Assembly: GCA_934254585.1 (NCBI GenBank)
Contig: CAKQLF010000008.1
Span: forward strand, 1 to 64,000
Length of the DNA: 64,000 nt
Origin: an uncultured Alphaproteobacteria bacterium
GTDB lineage: Bacteria; Pseudomonadota; Alphaproteobacteria; RF32; CAG-239
Reading direction: 5' to 3'
Below the pieces are notes generated by a model that was given only the letters and a program-made list of their open reading frames with translations, searched no databases and had not been told where the DNA came from. Below, one piece after another: positions 15,889 through 24,188 of the stretch (position 1 is the first letter of the stretch; every line of letters starts with the position of its first letter). The position numbers were made by a program, and so were the translations under genes.

Positions 15889-16257
15889 ATGGAGTTTTTT
15901 AATTTGTCTAGTCTAAAATTAGCGATAAGCACGATATTTGTGTGCAGTTTATGCGGTTGCAGTTTGCTTAATCCGTATATTGATAGACGTCGCAACCCCG
16001 GAGTGCAAGATGTGGCAAGGCTTTATAGCGGACCATCAACGCCGGAAAAACCGGTTGTGTGCTATAATCCTTTGTGGAGCGATGACAACGAGTTGCAGGC
16101 TCTGGCAACGGCAGAATGTGTAAAACAAGGAACGGGCAATTATGCCGAATTTGAAAAAAAGACGCATTTGGATGGCAAATTACTGCTGCCAAGTCATTCT
16201 TATTATAAATGTGTAAATAAAAAAGGAACTGAAAATGAATCTTCAACCGGAAAATAA
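15889..16257 (+). CDS. Small predicted lipoprotein upstream of argS
   Basis: 122 aa with a signal segment ending in the lipobox LCGC (about residues 21-24). The mature part has further cysteines (VCYNPLW, ECVKQG, YYKCV). Its last 23 nt overlap the start of argS, so the two are co-transcribed and possibly coupled. Family not recognised. Confidence 0.65.
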   Translation: MEFFNLSSLKLAISTIFVCSLCGCSLLNPYIDRRRNPGVQDVARLYSGPSTPEKPVVCYNPLWSDDNELQALATAECVKQGTGNYAEFEKKTHLDGKLLLPSHSYYKCVNKKGTENESSTGK

Positions 16258-17986
16258 ATTAAACGTTGATTTAAGCGAAATTTTTGAAAAATTGAATTTG
16301 GACACCAAGTTTGCGGTGGTAAAGGTTTCTGACCGTGCCGATTTGAGCGATTTTCAATGTAACGGTGCTTTGGCTTTGGCTAAAATTGCCCATAAAAATC
16401 CGCGGGAAATTGCTCAATCTATTGCCGACGAGTTGAAAAATTGCTCTGAAGTTGAAAGCGTTTCGGTTGATGGCCCCGGGTTTATCAATATTAAACTGAC
16501 GAATGAATTTATTGCCGAAACAATGGATAAAATGGCCGCTGACGAGCGTTTGGGCTGCGGCGTTGTCGATAATCCGCATAAAGTTGTTTTGGATTTCGGC
16601 GGGCCGAACGTGGCCAAAGAAATGCACGTCGGACATTTGCGTTCCGGTGTTATCGGCGAGAGCATTCAGCGTATCGAACGTTTTGCCGGCAATGAGGTGA
16701 TTTCTGATGTGCATTTGGGCGATTGGGGAACGCCGATGGGTATGATTTTGGCGGAGATTATTCTGCAAGACGGAGACTTGTCTAAGGTAAACAATTATAA
16801 TATCGAAGAAATTACCGTTTTTTATAAAAAATCCAATATTCGCTGCAAAGAAGATGAAAATGCCAAAGAAAATGCGCGGAAAATTACGGCCGCTCTGCAA
16901 GATGGAAATCCGGAATATCGTAAAGCTTGGCAACATTTGCGTAGCGAATCGGTGAACGCCATCAAAAAGAACTATGAACAGCTTGATGTCCATTTTGATT
17001 TGTGGTGGGGGGAAAGCGACGCTCACGAAACTTGCGGCGAGATTGTTAAACTTGCTCGTGAAAAAGGAATTTCCGAAGTTGATAACGGGGCGGAAATTAT
17101 TCGTTTGGAAGAAGGTAATAAGCCTAAACCACCGGTTATTTTGATTAAATCTGATGGTGGCTACACCTATCACACCACCGATATTGCCACCATCAAAATG
17201 CGTGTTGACCAATTGCAGGCCGAGGAAATTGTTTATTTTACCGACAGCCGTCAAGCCTTGCACTTTGAACAGGTGTTTGAAGGCGTTTCTAAACTGGGTA
17301 TTGCGCCTCAAGTGGAACTTGAACATATTGTGTTCGGAACGGTCAACGGTGCCGATGGAAAACCATTTAAAACCCGTGACGGCGGTGTGATGAATTTGGA
17401 AACTTTGATTGAAATGTCTAAGGATAAAGTGCGTCAGTCTCTGCCGAAAGCCGGAGAAGTTGCAGGTTACGGCGAAGCGGAAATTGAAAAATTGGTTTCG
17501 CAAATTGCCGTTGCCGCCATCAAATTCCAAGATTTGAAAAATACCATTGCTTCCGGTTATGTGTTTGAATTGGAAGACTTTGCTAAGTTTGAAGGAAAAA
17601 CCGGCCCTTATATTCAATATGCGGTTGCCCGTATCAACTCCATTTTGCGCAAAGCCAAGGCCAACAACCTAGAGGCCGGCAAAGTTATTTTACAAGCCAA
17701 TGAAGAGCGTGTTTTGGCTTTGAAATTAGCGCAAGTGAACGGGATTGTTATGCGTGCGCTTAAAGATAAAGAACCAAGCATTATCGCCGATTACGCCTAT
17801 ACTTTGGCGCAAACATTCAGCACTTTTTACAACGCTTGTCCAATTATGACGGCGGCGACATCGGAGTTGGCGGCTTCTCGTTTGAAAATGGCCAAACTGG
17901 TGCGCGATGTTTTGACCTTAATGCTGTACTTATTGGGTATTGAAGCACCGGAAGTTATGCTGAAAGCTGCAAATCAAGGAGAATAA
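16235..17986 (+). CDS. argS: Arginyl-tRNA synthetase
   Basis: Charges tRNA-Arg. This class I synthetase has the HIGH-type motif HVGHLRSG near residue 131 preceded by DFGGPNVAKEM, and the degenerate KMSKS-type loop (GKPFKTRDGG, about residue 375) usual for ArgRS, followed by an anticodon-binding helical domain (GPYIQYAVARI). At 583 aa it is full length. The N-terminal Add1 domain is present. Confidence 0.95.
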   Translation: MNLQPENKLNVDLSEIFEKLNLDTKFAVVKVSDRADLSDFQCNGALALAKIAHKNPREIAQSIADELKNCSEVESVSVDGPGFINIKLTNEFIAETMDKMAADERLGCGVVDNPHKVVLDFGGPNVAKEMHVGHLRSGVIGESIQRIERFAGNEVISDVHLGDWGTPMGMILAEIILQDGDLSKVNNYNIEEITVFYKKSNIRCKEDENAKENARKITAALQDGNPEYRKAWQHLRSESVNAIKKNYEQLDVHFDLWWGESDAHETCGEIVKLAREKGISEVDNGAEIIRLEEGNKPKPPVILIKSDGGYTYHTTDIATIKMRVDQLQAEEIVYFTDSRQALHFEQVFEGVSKLGIAPQVELEHIVFGTVNGADGKPFKTRDGGVMNLETLIEMSKDKVRQSLPKAGEVAGYGEAEIEKLVSQIAVAAIKFQDLKNTIASGYVFELEDFAKFEGKTGPYIQYAVARINSILRKAKANNLEAGKVILQANEERVLALKLAQVNGIVMRALKDKEPSIIADYAYTLAQTFSTFYNACPIMTAATSELAASRLKMAKLVRDVLTLMLYLLGIEAPEVMLKAANQGE

Positions 17987-17987
17987 A

Positions 17988-19205
17988 ATGGAAAAAACAT
18001 TGCCACAAACGCCGGAAAAATTGCACGATGAAAATTATTGGCTGATGATTTTAGCCTATTTTGCCGCTTTTTTAATCGGTTTGGGGATTATCGCCTTGGT
18101 TGCCGCCAACTGGGAACAAATTCCAAACAATGTAAAACTCGGCGGAGCTGTGAGTTTGATGGTTGTCAACGCGTTTGCGGTGATAATATCTATGAAATTC
18201 AAAAAAAATATACTGACTCAGGTGCTGTGCGGAGTGTTCGCCGCTTTGATTATGGCGGTAATCGGGCTGATTGGGCAGATTTTTCAGCTACGTTCAGATG
18301 TCAGCGGAGCTTGCCTGTTGTGGGCGGTATGCGCTTGGCCGCTGTTTTTAATCACGCCGCGTCTGCTGTGGCTTTGGATACCGCTGCTTTTTGTCGGAAC
18401 AAAATCTTTCGCTGTTTATAACGCTTTTTTCGGAGATGTACTGCTGTCTGAAAATGGTTGGAGTTATGCCACAGTAAATTACATCTGCAGCTTGCTTGTT
18501 TTTTATGGCTTAATTTTTGCCTATGAACTTTGGATGCTTTATGCCAAACCGAATAGCAAAACAGTAGAACGCCCGCTGCGCTTTTATTGCGGAACATTGC
18601 TGCTGTCGGCCGCTCCGCTAAGCTGCCGCCCTTTGGTTACCAATATTGACTTTGTTCAAATTCCGTGGTCAACTATTGCTCTGTCTTCTTACGGATATAT
18701 TTTAGCGGCGTTTCTTATTTATGCCTTAAACCGCAAACACCGCAGAGTTAGCTTTATGCCTTGGTTTTTACTGGGATTTGTGGTTGAAAGCGTACTGTTG
18801 AAATTTAATATTTTACAAGACGATGTGGAATCTGTTTTGGCTCTGACCAGCTTGTTGCTGATGTGGGGTTACGCTTATTACCACAAAATGCCGCGTTTCA
18901 AATATTTGACTTTGTTTGCGCTGTTGGTATGGTTCTTTGCCACTTTCAGCTGGGATGTGTTCAATCTTATTCCGTCTTTGCTTATTTGCGCGGCTTTGTC
19001 TGTTTACGCCTATCTGAACAACAGTCGCCGCTTGTTTAATGTTGCGGTGTTGGCGGCGGTTATCCGTTTGCTCTACTATTACGCCGACGCCAGCAATTTA
19101 ACCTATTTAGGAATATATCTGATTGGCTCCGGTTTGCTGTTGTTGGCGACAGTTTTTGCTCTGGTTAAATACGGCAAGTTATTATGGGAGAAAAAACATG
19201 ACTAA
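17988..19205 (+). CDS. DUF2157 membrane protein
   Basis: 405 aa with about ten membrane segments. The start (DENYWLMILAYFAAFLIGLG, then ALVAANWEQIPNNVKL) is characteristic of DUF2157. Its partner encoding a GDYXXLXY-type protein follows with an 8-nt overlap, a pairing seen in many proteobacteria. The biochemical role is unknown. It begins 1 nt after the argS stop behind GGAG. Confidence 0.85.
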   Translation: MEKTLPQTPEKLHDENYWLMILAYFAAFLIGLGIIALVAANWEQIPNNVKLGGAVSLMVVNAFAVIISMKFKKNILTQVLCGVFAALIMAVIGLIGQIFQLRSDVSGACLLWAVCAWPLFLITPRLLWLWIPLLFVGTKSFAVYNAFFGDVLLSENGWSYATVNYICSLLVFYGLIFAYELWMLYAKPNSKTVERPLRFYCGTLLLSAAPLSCRPLVTNIDFVQIPWSTIALSSYGYILAAFLIYALNRKHRRVSFMPWFLLGFVVESVLLKFNILQDDVESVLALTSLLLMWGYAYYHKMPRFKYLTLFALLVWFFATFSWDVFNLIPSLLICAALSVYAYLNNSRRLFNVAVLAAVIRLLYYYADASNLTYLGIYLIGSGLLLLATVFALVKYGKLLWEKKHD

Positions 19206-19602
19206 ATTTGCTAAAATTTGTGCTGTTTTATTGTTTGTGCCGGTCGTTATTTTAACCGGATATATGGTGCGTTTGTCCGGTTTAACCAACTTTGAAAAAG
19301 TGGAAATTGCGGTGGAGGGGTATGACCCGAAGGATTTTTTCTCCGGTTATTATGTCGCTCTGCAACCAAATTGGCAAAGAACCGACTGTTCGCAGTTTGC
19401 GGATAAAGTTTGTCCTCAAAAAGAGTTTGAACAAGTTTATTCTTTTTATGTGAAGGAAAACGCGGCGGAAAAGTTGGAAAAAGCCGTTGCCGCTAAAAAT
19501 GTGGTGCTTGTATTTTCTTATCAATCCGGATATAAACCGCTTATTACCGATTTGAAGGTCGATGGCGTGTCTTATAAAGATTATATTAATAAGGGAAACT
19601 AA
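19198..19602 (+). CDS. GDYXXLXY-family membrane-anchored protein
   Basis: 134 aa from ATG 19198, which overlaps the end of the DUF2157 gene. One N-terminal membrane segment is followed by the family signature, here FSGYYVALQP (about residues 42-51). Other members have GDY; this one has GYY, so the aspartate is replaced. It probably works with the DUF2157 protein in the inner membrane. Confidence 0.75.
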   Translation: MTKFAKICAVLLFVPVVILTGYMVRLSGLTNFEKVEIAVEGYDPKDFFSGYYVALQPNWQRTDCSQFADKVCPQKEFEQVYSFYVKENAAEKLEKAVAAKNVVLVFSYQSGYKPLITDLKVDGVSYKDYINKGN

Positions 19603-19685
19603 AAATATTTCTGGACAAATATGAATTTTTAGACTAAATTGAAAGGCATAGAGTTTATATTTATGTCTTTTAATTTTTATGCCTT

Positions 19686-19892
19686 ATGAAAAAGATTTTA
19701 TTTTTTCTGTTGGTCGTATTGACAACTTTGTTTTTGCAGGGTTGCGGCTATGTTGAAGTTATTGACACTCCGGCATATTACACTCCATACGGCACCATAT
19801 ATTATTACAATTCACCGGTGTATTACAGTAATCCGTATTGTGCAGGATATTACAGAACAATACCGGTTCCACCGCCGTTGTATGGATATTAA
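19686..19892 (+). CDS. Small tyrosine-rich lipoprotein
   Basis: 68 aa with a signal peptide and lipobox LQGC (about residues 17-20). The mature peptide is nearly all Tyr, Pro, Gly, Thr and Asn (TPYGTIYYYN, YYSNPY), suggesting a surface or cell-wall-associated unstructured chain. It has its own terminator. Family not recognised. Confidence 0.65.
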   Translation: MKKILFFLLVVLTTLFLQGCGYVEVIDTPAYYTPYGTIYYYNSPVYYSNPYCAGYYRTIPVPPPLYGY

Positions 19893-19906
19893 TTTGAATT
19901 TATTCC

Positions 19907-19937
19907 AAACGCTTTCCTTGAAACAGAAAGCGTTTTT
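19907..19937 (+). terminator. Rho-independent terminator
   Basis: AAACGCTTTC 19907-19916 pairs with GAAAGCGTTT 19926-19935, with a T-run. Confidence 0.8.
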
Positions 19938-19955
19938 CTATATGAGTAGGTCCGG

Positions 19956-20864
19956 TTAAAAAGTCATAACAATATGACACCACGGAGATTTGTCTGTGCA
20001 AGATTTGCATATTTCATCAATTTTATCCAAGGTAATTTCTCTGAGGCATTTATCTTCTTTTCTGCAATAGTTATCTCCGTAATATGTGTAGTCAGTAGCC
20101 ACATTGTGACGATAAAAACTGACATAATATAAAGAACTATGCAGGGGTTTCATCACGTTCCGATATAGGGCTCGGCAATATTCAAGATTGGTTTTGTCGG
20201 GTAAAATGATACCACTTTGTTGGTCAATAATACCAATTTCAAAAACCAAATGTCCGGAGCGAACGAAAGGCCAGACCCAATGATTTTGGGAATCAATAAG
20301 TATTGTTCCGTAATTTGACCAGGTTGTCGGAGTTAAATTTGCTGTAAGAACAAACTCTGTTAAATAGAGTTGGGAGCTACTTGGATTTAATTTTTCATAG
20401 TCAGACAGATGCTCAAGTAATCCGGTGATAAAATAGGTGTATTCTTCTATAACTTTATTTAGCTTAAACTTTTCCATTGCTTTGGAATAACCGGCAATGC
20501 CGCCGACGGAGAGAACGGCGATTATGGCCAATACGCCGAGCATTTCAATCATACTTCTTCCTATCGGGTTTGTCTGTCTGGTCACTACTTGCGCTTTTCT
20601 CACTCGTGTACTACTCTGTACACGTCGTTCCAAAAGTGCGGCGTATTGACGCACGACATCCAACCCCTTTGATGGCTTATCGGTCGACACGGTAGTGTCG
20701 GGTGAGGGGTAATTAAATAACTTGCAACAAATACTAAGCCAACACCTCCAGCTACCGTCATTCTCGGGCTTGTCCCGAGAATCTTGTGCGAACCGACACT
20801 TATGTAATAATAAGGCAAATTTATTGACTAGGTTAGTACCTTGTTGCAACAAGATTCTAGGCAC
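19956..20864 (-). CDS. Type IV pilin-like protein (pilin 3), phase-variable start
   Basis: The prepilin site GRSMIEMLGVLAI is reached only after about 105 residues of this frame, which begins at a GTG at 20864. The C-terminal domain has the same cysteine layout as pilin 1 (CRALY, YC, KCL, ICKSC, WC) and shares KPLHSSLYYVSFY and YYGDNYC. The likely true start is the ATG at 21061, homologous to that of pilin 2 and also separated from the gene by an AG tract (15 nt). One unit fewer or two more would put it in frame, with no stop in the 197-nt region between. Several dispersed repeats are translated ahead of the cleavage site, so the removed leader would exceed 150 residues in the on state. Confidence 0.76.
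   Translation of the reverse strand: MPRILLQQGTNLVNKFALLLHKCRFAQDSRDKPENDGSWRCWLSICCKLFNYPSPDTTVSTDKPSKGLDVVRQYAALLERRVQSSTRVRKAQVVTRQTNPIGRSMIEMLGVLAIIAVLSVGGIAGYSKAMEKFKLNKVIEEYTYFITGLLEHLSDYEKLNPSSSQLYLTEFVLTANLTPTTWSNYGTILIDSQNHWVWPFVRSGHLVFEIGIIDQQSGIILPDKTNLEYCRALYRNVMKPLHSSLYYVSFYRHNVATDYTYYGDNYCRKEDKCLREITLDKIDEICKSCTDKSPWCHIVMTF
20603..20656. repeat. Copy of the GTGTACTACTCTGTACAC repeat inside pilin 3
   Basis: Related to the 71-bp repeats at 12725 and 12813, diverging after the core. Translated in frame on the minus strand as part of the pilin leader. Confidence 0.65.
20760..20782. repeat. Palindromic repeat ATTCTCGGG / CCCGAGAAT
   Basis: A 9-bp stem with a 5-nt spacer, part of a dispersed family widespread in this kind of genome. 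Read in frame in the pilin 3 leader as DSRDKPEND. Confidence 0.65.
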
Positions 20865-20876
20865 AGGGTCTAGAAT
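20854..20876. repeat. Palindromic repeat ATTCTAG / CTAGAAT
   Basis: A diverged relative of the element at 20760-20782 with a 9-nt spacer, also within the extended leader of pilin 3. Confidence 0.55.
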
Positions 20877-21004
20877 GACTGGTGCTAGAATTGCTTTCTT
20901 TGTGCCGCCTGCCAGTTTCGTGCTGTGCTTGTTATTCTCGCATACATCATTTTTTCTGCCAAACCCTACAAAAACGTCTGTAGCGGCTTTAAAACGGTCT
21001 ACAA

Positions 21005-21061
21005 TCAGATGTTTAGGATTTGCAGAGAGAGAGAGAGACCTTTTGATTGCTTATTTTTCAT
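21005..21061 (-). other. Leader reading frame of pilin 3 in the off state
   Basis: ATG at 21061 behind GAGGAAAG opens a frame through the AG tract that stops at TGA 21005-21007 after 18 codons. The equivalent stop in pilin 2 is in a different frame because its tract is 2 nt longer. Confidence 0.65.
21024..21038. repeat. (AG)7A simple sequence repeat
   Basis: A 15-nt tract at the same place in the leader as the 17-nt tract of pilin 2. The surrounding codons are conserved between the two loci. Confidence 0.85.
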
Positions 21062-21102
21062 CTTTCTTTCCTCATAAAATAGGTGAATTGTTCAATACCT
21101 AA

Positions 21103-21131
21103 AGTCTAGCAAACTATTTTTAATAAATCAA
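21103..21131 (-). promoter_or_regulatory. Promoter of pilin 3
   Basis: Minus-strand TTGATT (21131-21126) and TAGACT (21108-21103) are 17 nt apart, matching the pilin 2 promoter base for base except in the -10. Confidence 0.6.
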
Positions 21132-21242
21132 TAAAATTTATCTTCGTAAAAACTAAAAAACAAAATAAAACAGGCTAAAACAGTTAGTTGGGATATGGTT
21201 TAAATTGGACTTTAAAAGAAGAAAAAATAAGGGAGAATCAAA

Positions 21243-21407
21243 GTGTTAGAAAATGACAAAATGGGGTTTTTAAGACTGGTTTTTGAGGCAATTTTTGGGC
21301 ACAATGTCATTAATCGGCACTTTTTTAGGGACATTCACAGGCACTTCTTTAATGACATTAAAAGGTACCCGCGAAAAATCAATAAAAACATCTTTACTAT
21401 CAAATAA
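21243..21407 (+). CDS. Possible small basic protein, 54 aa
   Basis: A GTG start with AGGGAG 8 nt upstream opens a 54-codon frame rich in His, Phe, Arg and Asp (HFFRDIHRHFFNDIKRY). I do not recognise it; it may be a gene fragment. The flanking region 21132-21567 otherwise holds only an AATGTCATTAA / TTAATGACATT inverted repeat and an ACATCT / AGATGT hairpin near 21388-21420. Confidence 0.3.
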   Translation: MLENDKMGFLRLVFEAIFGHNVINRHFFRDIHRHFFNDIKRYPRKINKNIFTIK

Positions 21408-21567
21408 TCTTTTTAGATGTGGTTAATCTGTCCAGTGCGTCCAAAAACTTTCAATAAGAGTTATTGCATAGTGAGCTAACACTAAATATGCCGTTTTCCG
21501 TTGGACTTATGTCGGCTAATATTTTATGGCTTTCGGACATCAGCTTGGTTTAGTTGCTGAGTTTAGT

Positions 21568-22008
21568 TTATTCTCTGTCTTCCGGTTCCCAAGGAAAGTT
21601 TATCCATAATCCTTTAGGTTCGGACAGCGGAAAATAATCGGGCTTGGTTTCCGGATTTTTATTGATTAGCGTATAAATTTGCGCCAGAGGATATTTGTTG
21701 CGTAAATATTGCACGGTTTCGCCGCTGTCGCACAAATCGTCAATAATATAAGTGTTGGCTGCGTTAGGAATTTCATCTGAAGTTGTGTCAACCATTTCCG
21801 TTTGCGCTTTACTTTCATCACTATATGAAGAAAGACGGATAAAGCGAATGTCTTTATGTTTGAGATAATGTGAAATAATGGTTGCCGGAACAAGTCCGCC
21901 CCGAGAAACTGCCGCCAGAACAAAACCATTCGGCGAGCGTTCTTTAATTTTTTGCGCAATTAAAAAGCAGGCATTATCTACTTGAGCTTGGGTGATTTCT
22001 TTCATCAT
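21568..22008 (-). CDS. gpt: Xanthine/guanine-type phosphoribosyltransferase
   Basis: A type I PRTase for purine salvage. The PRPP-binding loop is YIIDDLCDSGET (about residues 87-98), and LAAVSRGGLVPA (about 31-42) forms the pyrophosphate loop. The C-terminal GLWINFPWEPED matches Gpt-type enzymes, in which an aromatic near WxxFPWE stacks on the purine. At 146 aa it is normal length. Base specificity cannot be read from sequence. Confidence 0.8.
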   Translation of the reverse strand: MMKEITQAQVDNACFLIAQKIKERSPNGFVLAAVSRGGLVPATIISHYLKHKDIRFIRLSSYSDESKAQTEMVDTTSDEIPNAANTYIIDDLCDSGETVQYLRNKYPLAQIYTLINKNPETKPDYFPLSEPKGLWINFPWEPEDRE

Positions 22009-22073
22009 TTATCTCCGAATAAATTAAATAATGCTCTGCTTTATAACAATTGAAGTTAGAAACGTCAATAATT

Positions 22074-22607
22074 TTATTTGTAATTTATCTGCGCTCGGCA
22101 AAATTTACGAAAATAAAAATATTCGGCAATGCTGAGTACGCCAAAGGCAAAAATATAAAAACCGACCGTCAGAACCAAGGCAAATTCGCCGAATGTTTGA
22201 TAACTTAAAATTAAAAAGGCTAAAACTACGCCTAAAATACCGCTAAACATACTCCACCCCCAAGGTAAGCCGAGCTTCTTTATATCTAAGCTTCCGGAAA
22301 TTTGCATAACACCGGTTGCCAAAAACCAAAAAGCGAATAAATAGGGGAGAGTTTGTACGGTTAAGCCTAGGTTTGTCAGCAGAATCAAGCCGATAAACAT
22401 ATCTAAAAGCCCAACCACAAAATACCAACCGGAATATTCGGTAAAAGAAAAAGTTATGTAGCCGCAACCCAATAAAAATACGGCAGCTCCAAAATATACG
22501 GCTATGGCAAACAATGAGGAAAGCGGATTTGCCCAAACCACAATACCCAAAATCAGCATTATGATGCCGGAAATCAGGTGCCAAATACTACATCTTCTGT
22601 CTTTCAT
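22074..22607 (-). CDS. HdeD-like membrane protein
   Basis: 177 aa with six predicted membrane helices arranged as three pairs, the pattern of the HdeD/DUF308 family (HLISGIIMLILGIVVWANP, LLDMFIGLILL, SMFSGILGVVLAFLIL). In E. coli HdeD is linked to acid resistance at high cell density; no such role can be inferred here. Confidence 0.78.
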   Translation of the reverse strand: MKDRRCSIWHLISGIIMLILGIVVWANPLSSLFAIAVYFGAAVFLLGCGYITFSFTEYSGWYFVVGLLDMFIGLILLTNLGLTVQTLPYLFAFWFLATGVMQISGSLDIKKLGLPWGWSMFSGILGVVLAFLILSYQTFGEFALVLTVGFYIFAFGVLSIAEYFYFRKFCRAQINYK

Positions 22608-22742
22608 TTATTTTCTCCTTTATCAAAAAATATTTCAATTCGGACGTATTATTTTTTTGCCAAAAAACAAGTGAGAGTTTTATATTTTTCTTTAAAATTA
22701 AAATGTTCGTGTTATAATCGTATAATGATAGGGGGGGCTGAA

Positions 22743-23915
22743 ATGGAAAGTTTTTACAACACGCCTGATATAGAGTTTAAAGTTAATCCGATATATAGTT
22801 GCTATTGCTTATGGAGCGGAACTTTGAACGGGAGCGGTGATAAATCTTTTGATGAAAAAAGAAAAAATTTTGCAGCTTCTTTTAACAGCCCTGAAATATC
22901 CGGACTCGTTGATGCTACGCTACCTTGGAAAAATAGAAAAACTCTTTCAAATATTCAAAAAGTTCAGGGAATTATCGGAGAGCAAAATGTGCAGAATATT
23001 GCAGATTTGCAAAAGATACTTAATGAGAATTTTGATAAAGAAAATGCCGAACAACTAACAGAAGCAATTAGAAAGGCTTTGCCCGAGTTTAAGAAATTTT
23101 TGACTGAAAATAAAAATGTTATTGATAATGACCTGAAAGTTTTAGCTGAAACACAAAAAGTGTATGGTAAGGAATTGTCGACTTTATATAAGTGCTTGGG
23201 GGTTGATGAAAATAAAAAAGGGGTTGTTTTTATCAATCCGTCTCCGGTCAGACCTTTGGGCGATGGTATTTCAACATCGTTGAACGCAAGTATGAATTAT
23301 TCTCTGAGCAAAGATGAAGATAGCGCAAATTATTTGGCAAACAGTAATATTTTAAGCCGAAAATCAAGTACGCCTTTTCATGAAACAACACATTTTTTGT
23401 TTAATAATTCCAAAGTAAAAGCCGAATTAAGTAATCCCACTACGGAAGGCGCGAAAAAATTAATGAAGTGGTTGACGGAGGAATTTGATAAAAAACCTGA
23501 AGAAAAAAGAGTCGGTAATGATTCTGGAAAAAATGCAATAGGGGCGATGAATGAATTGTTTGCCGTGTGTTCGACGGCTTTGTATAATGAAAAAACAACC
23601 GGAAAACCGATAAAAGACGGAGATAAATGGTATCACGGTTTTGAAATGCCAAATCGTTTAGCACCTGTCGTGTATCCGATGTATAAAGATTATATTAATA
23701 GCGGACGGTCGTTTGATGGTGCTTTTTATGAAGATATTTATAAAAAAATGAAAAATTTAGAACATCTGAATTCTATGCGCAAAAAGGTGCAGGATAAAAG
23801 TAAAAAAATACCGGAAAATGGTGCTCTGTCGGATAAAAATAAAAGAACAAATGACACCGCGTTTGAAGCTGCAAAAACGATGAAGATGACAGAAAGAAAA
23901 AGATGTCTTGGATAA
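22743..23915 (+). CDS. Putative zinc metalloprotease (HETTH motif)
   Basis: 390 aa from ATG 22743; ATG 22725 is an in-frame alternative. The motif PFHETTHFLF puts a HExxH zinc site at residues 213-217, and MNELFAV places a glutamate at residue 271, the spacing expected of a third zinc ligand in gluzincin-type peptidases. There is no signal peptide. The N-terminal part is helical and charged and the C-terminus is lysine-rich. I cannot assign a family. A run of seven G (22731-22737) forms the Shine-Dalgarno region between the two possible starts and could vary in length. It lies just upstream of the rpoB promoter but is not part of the usual rpoB neighbourhood. Confidence 0.6.
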   Translation: MESFYNTPDIEFKVNPIYSCYCLWSGTLNGSGDKSFDEKRKNFAASFNSPEISGLVDATLPWKNRKTLSNIQKVQGIIGEQNVQNIADLQKILNENFDKENAEQLTEAIRKALPEFKKFLTENKNVIDNDLKVLAETQKVYGKELSTLYKCLGVDENKKGVVFINPSPVRPLGDGISTSLNASMNYSLSKDEDSANYLANSNILSRKSSTPFHETTHFLFNNSKVKAELSNPTTEGAKKLMKWLTEEFDKKPEEKRVGNDSGKNAIGAMNELFAVCSTALYNEKTTGKPIKDGDKWYHGFEMPNRLAPVVYPMYKDYINSGRSFDGAFYEDIYKKMKNLEHLNSMRKKVQDKSKKIPENGALSDKNKRTNDTAFEAAKTMKMTERKRCLG

Positions 23916-23969
23916 AAAGCCGTTATCTGCGTTGTTTTTGTTTTTTATTACTGTTTTTTTAGAAAAATG

Positions 23970-23998
23970 TTGCAAAAAAAACTAAAAAAGTTTATAAT
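23970..23998 (+). promoter_or_regulatory. Promoter of rpoBC
   Basis: TTGCAA at 23970-23975, a 17-nt spacer and a consensus TATAAT at 23993-23998. The transcript would have a 5' leader of about 185 nt before rpoB; 23999-24188 holds no convincing gene. Confidence 0.7.
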
Positions 23999-24188
23999 CC
24001 GGACAGTTTAAAGCAGGCAGATGAAAATCTGTGTGTTTATTATTTGGTGAACATAGCTGAGAAGGCGGATTTGTCAGGGGTTTGGCTGTGTTTGTTTTTA
24101 GTGTTTTATAAGTTTAACCTTCTGCGGTCGGGAATGATATTATTTCATAAGAATTGCCGCAGAATCAATATGTTAGAGGAAACAGCAA

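Noticed and set aside
16271..17617. A 448-codon open frame on the minus strand across argS
   Set aside because: It lies wholly inside argS, has no start signals, and its Phe/Asn/His/Arg-rich composition is what antisense reading of an AT-rich gene produces.
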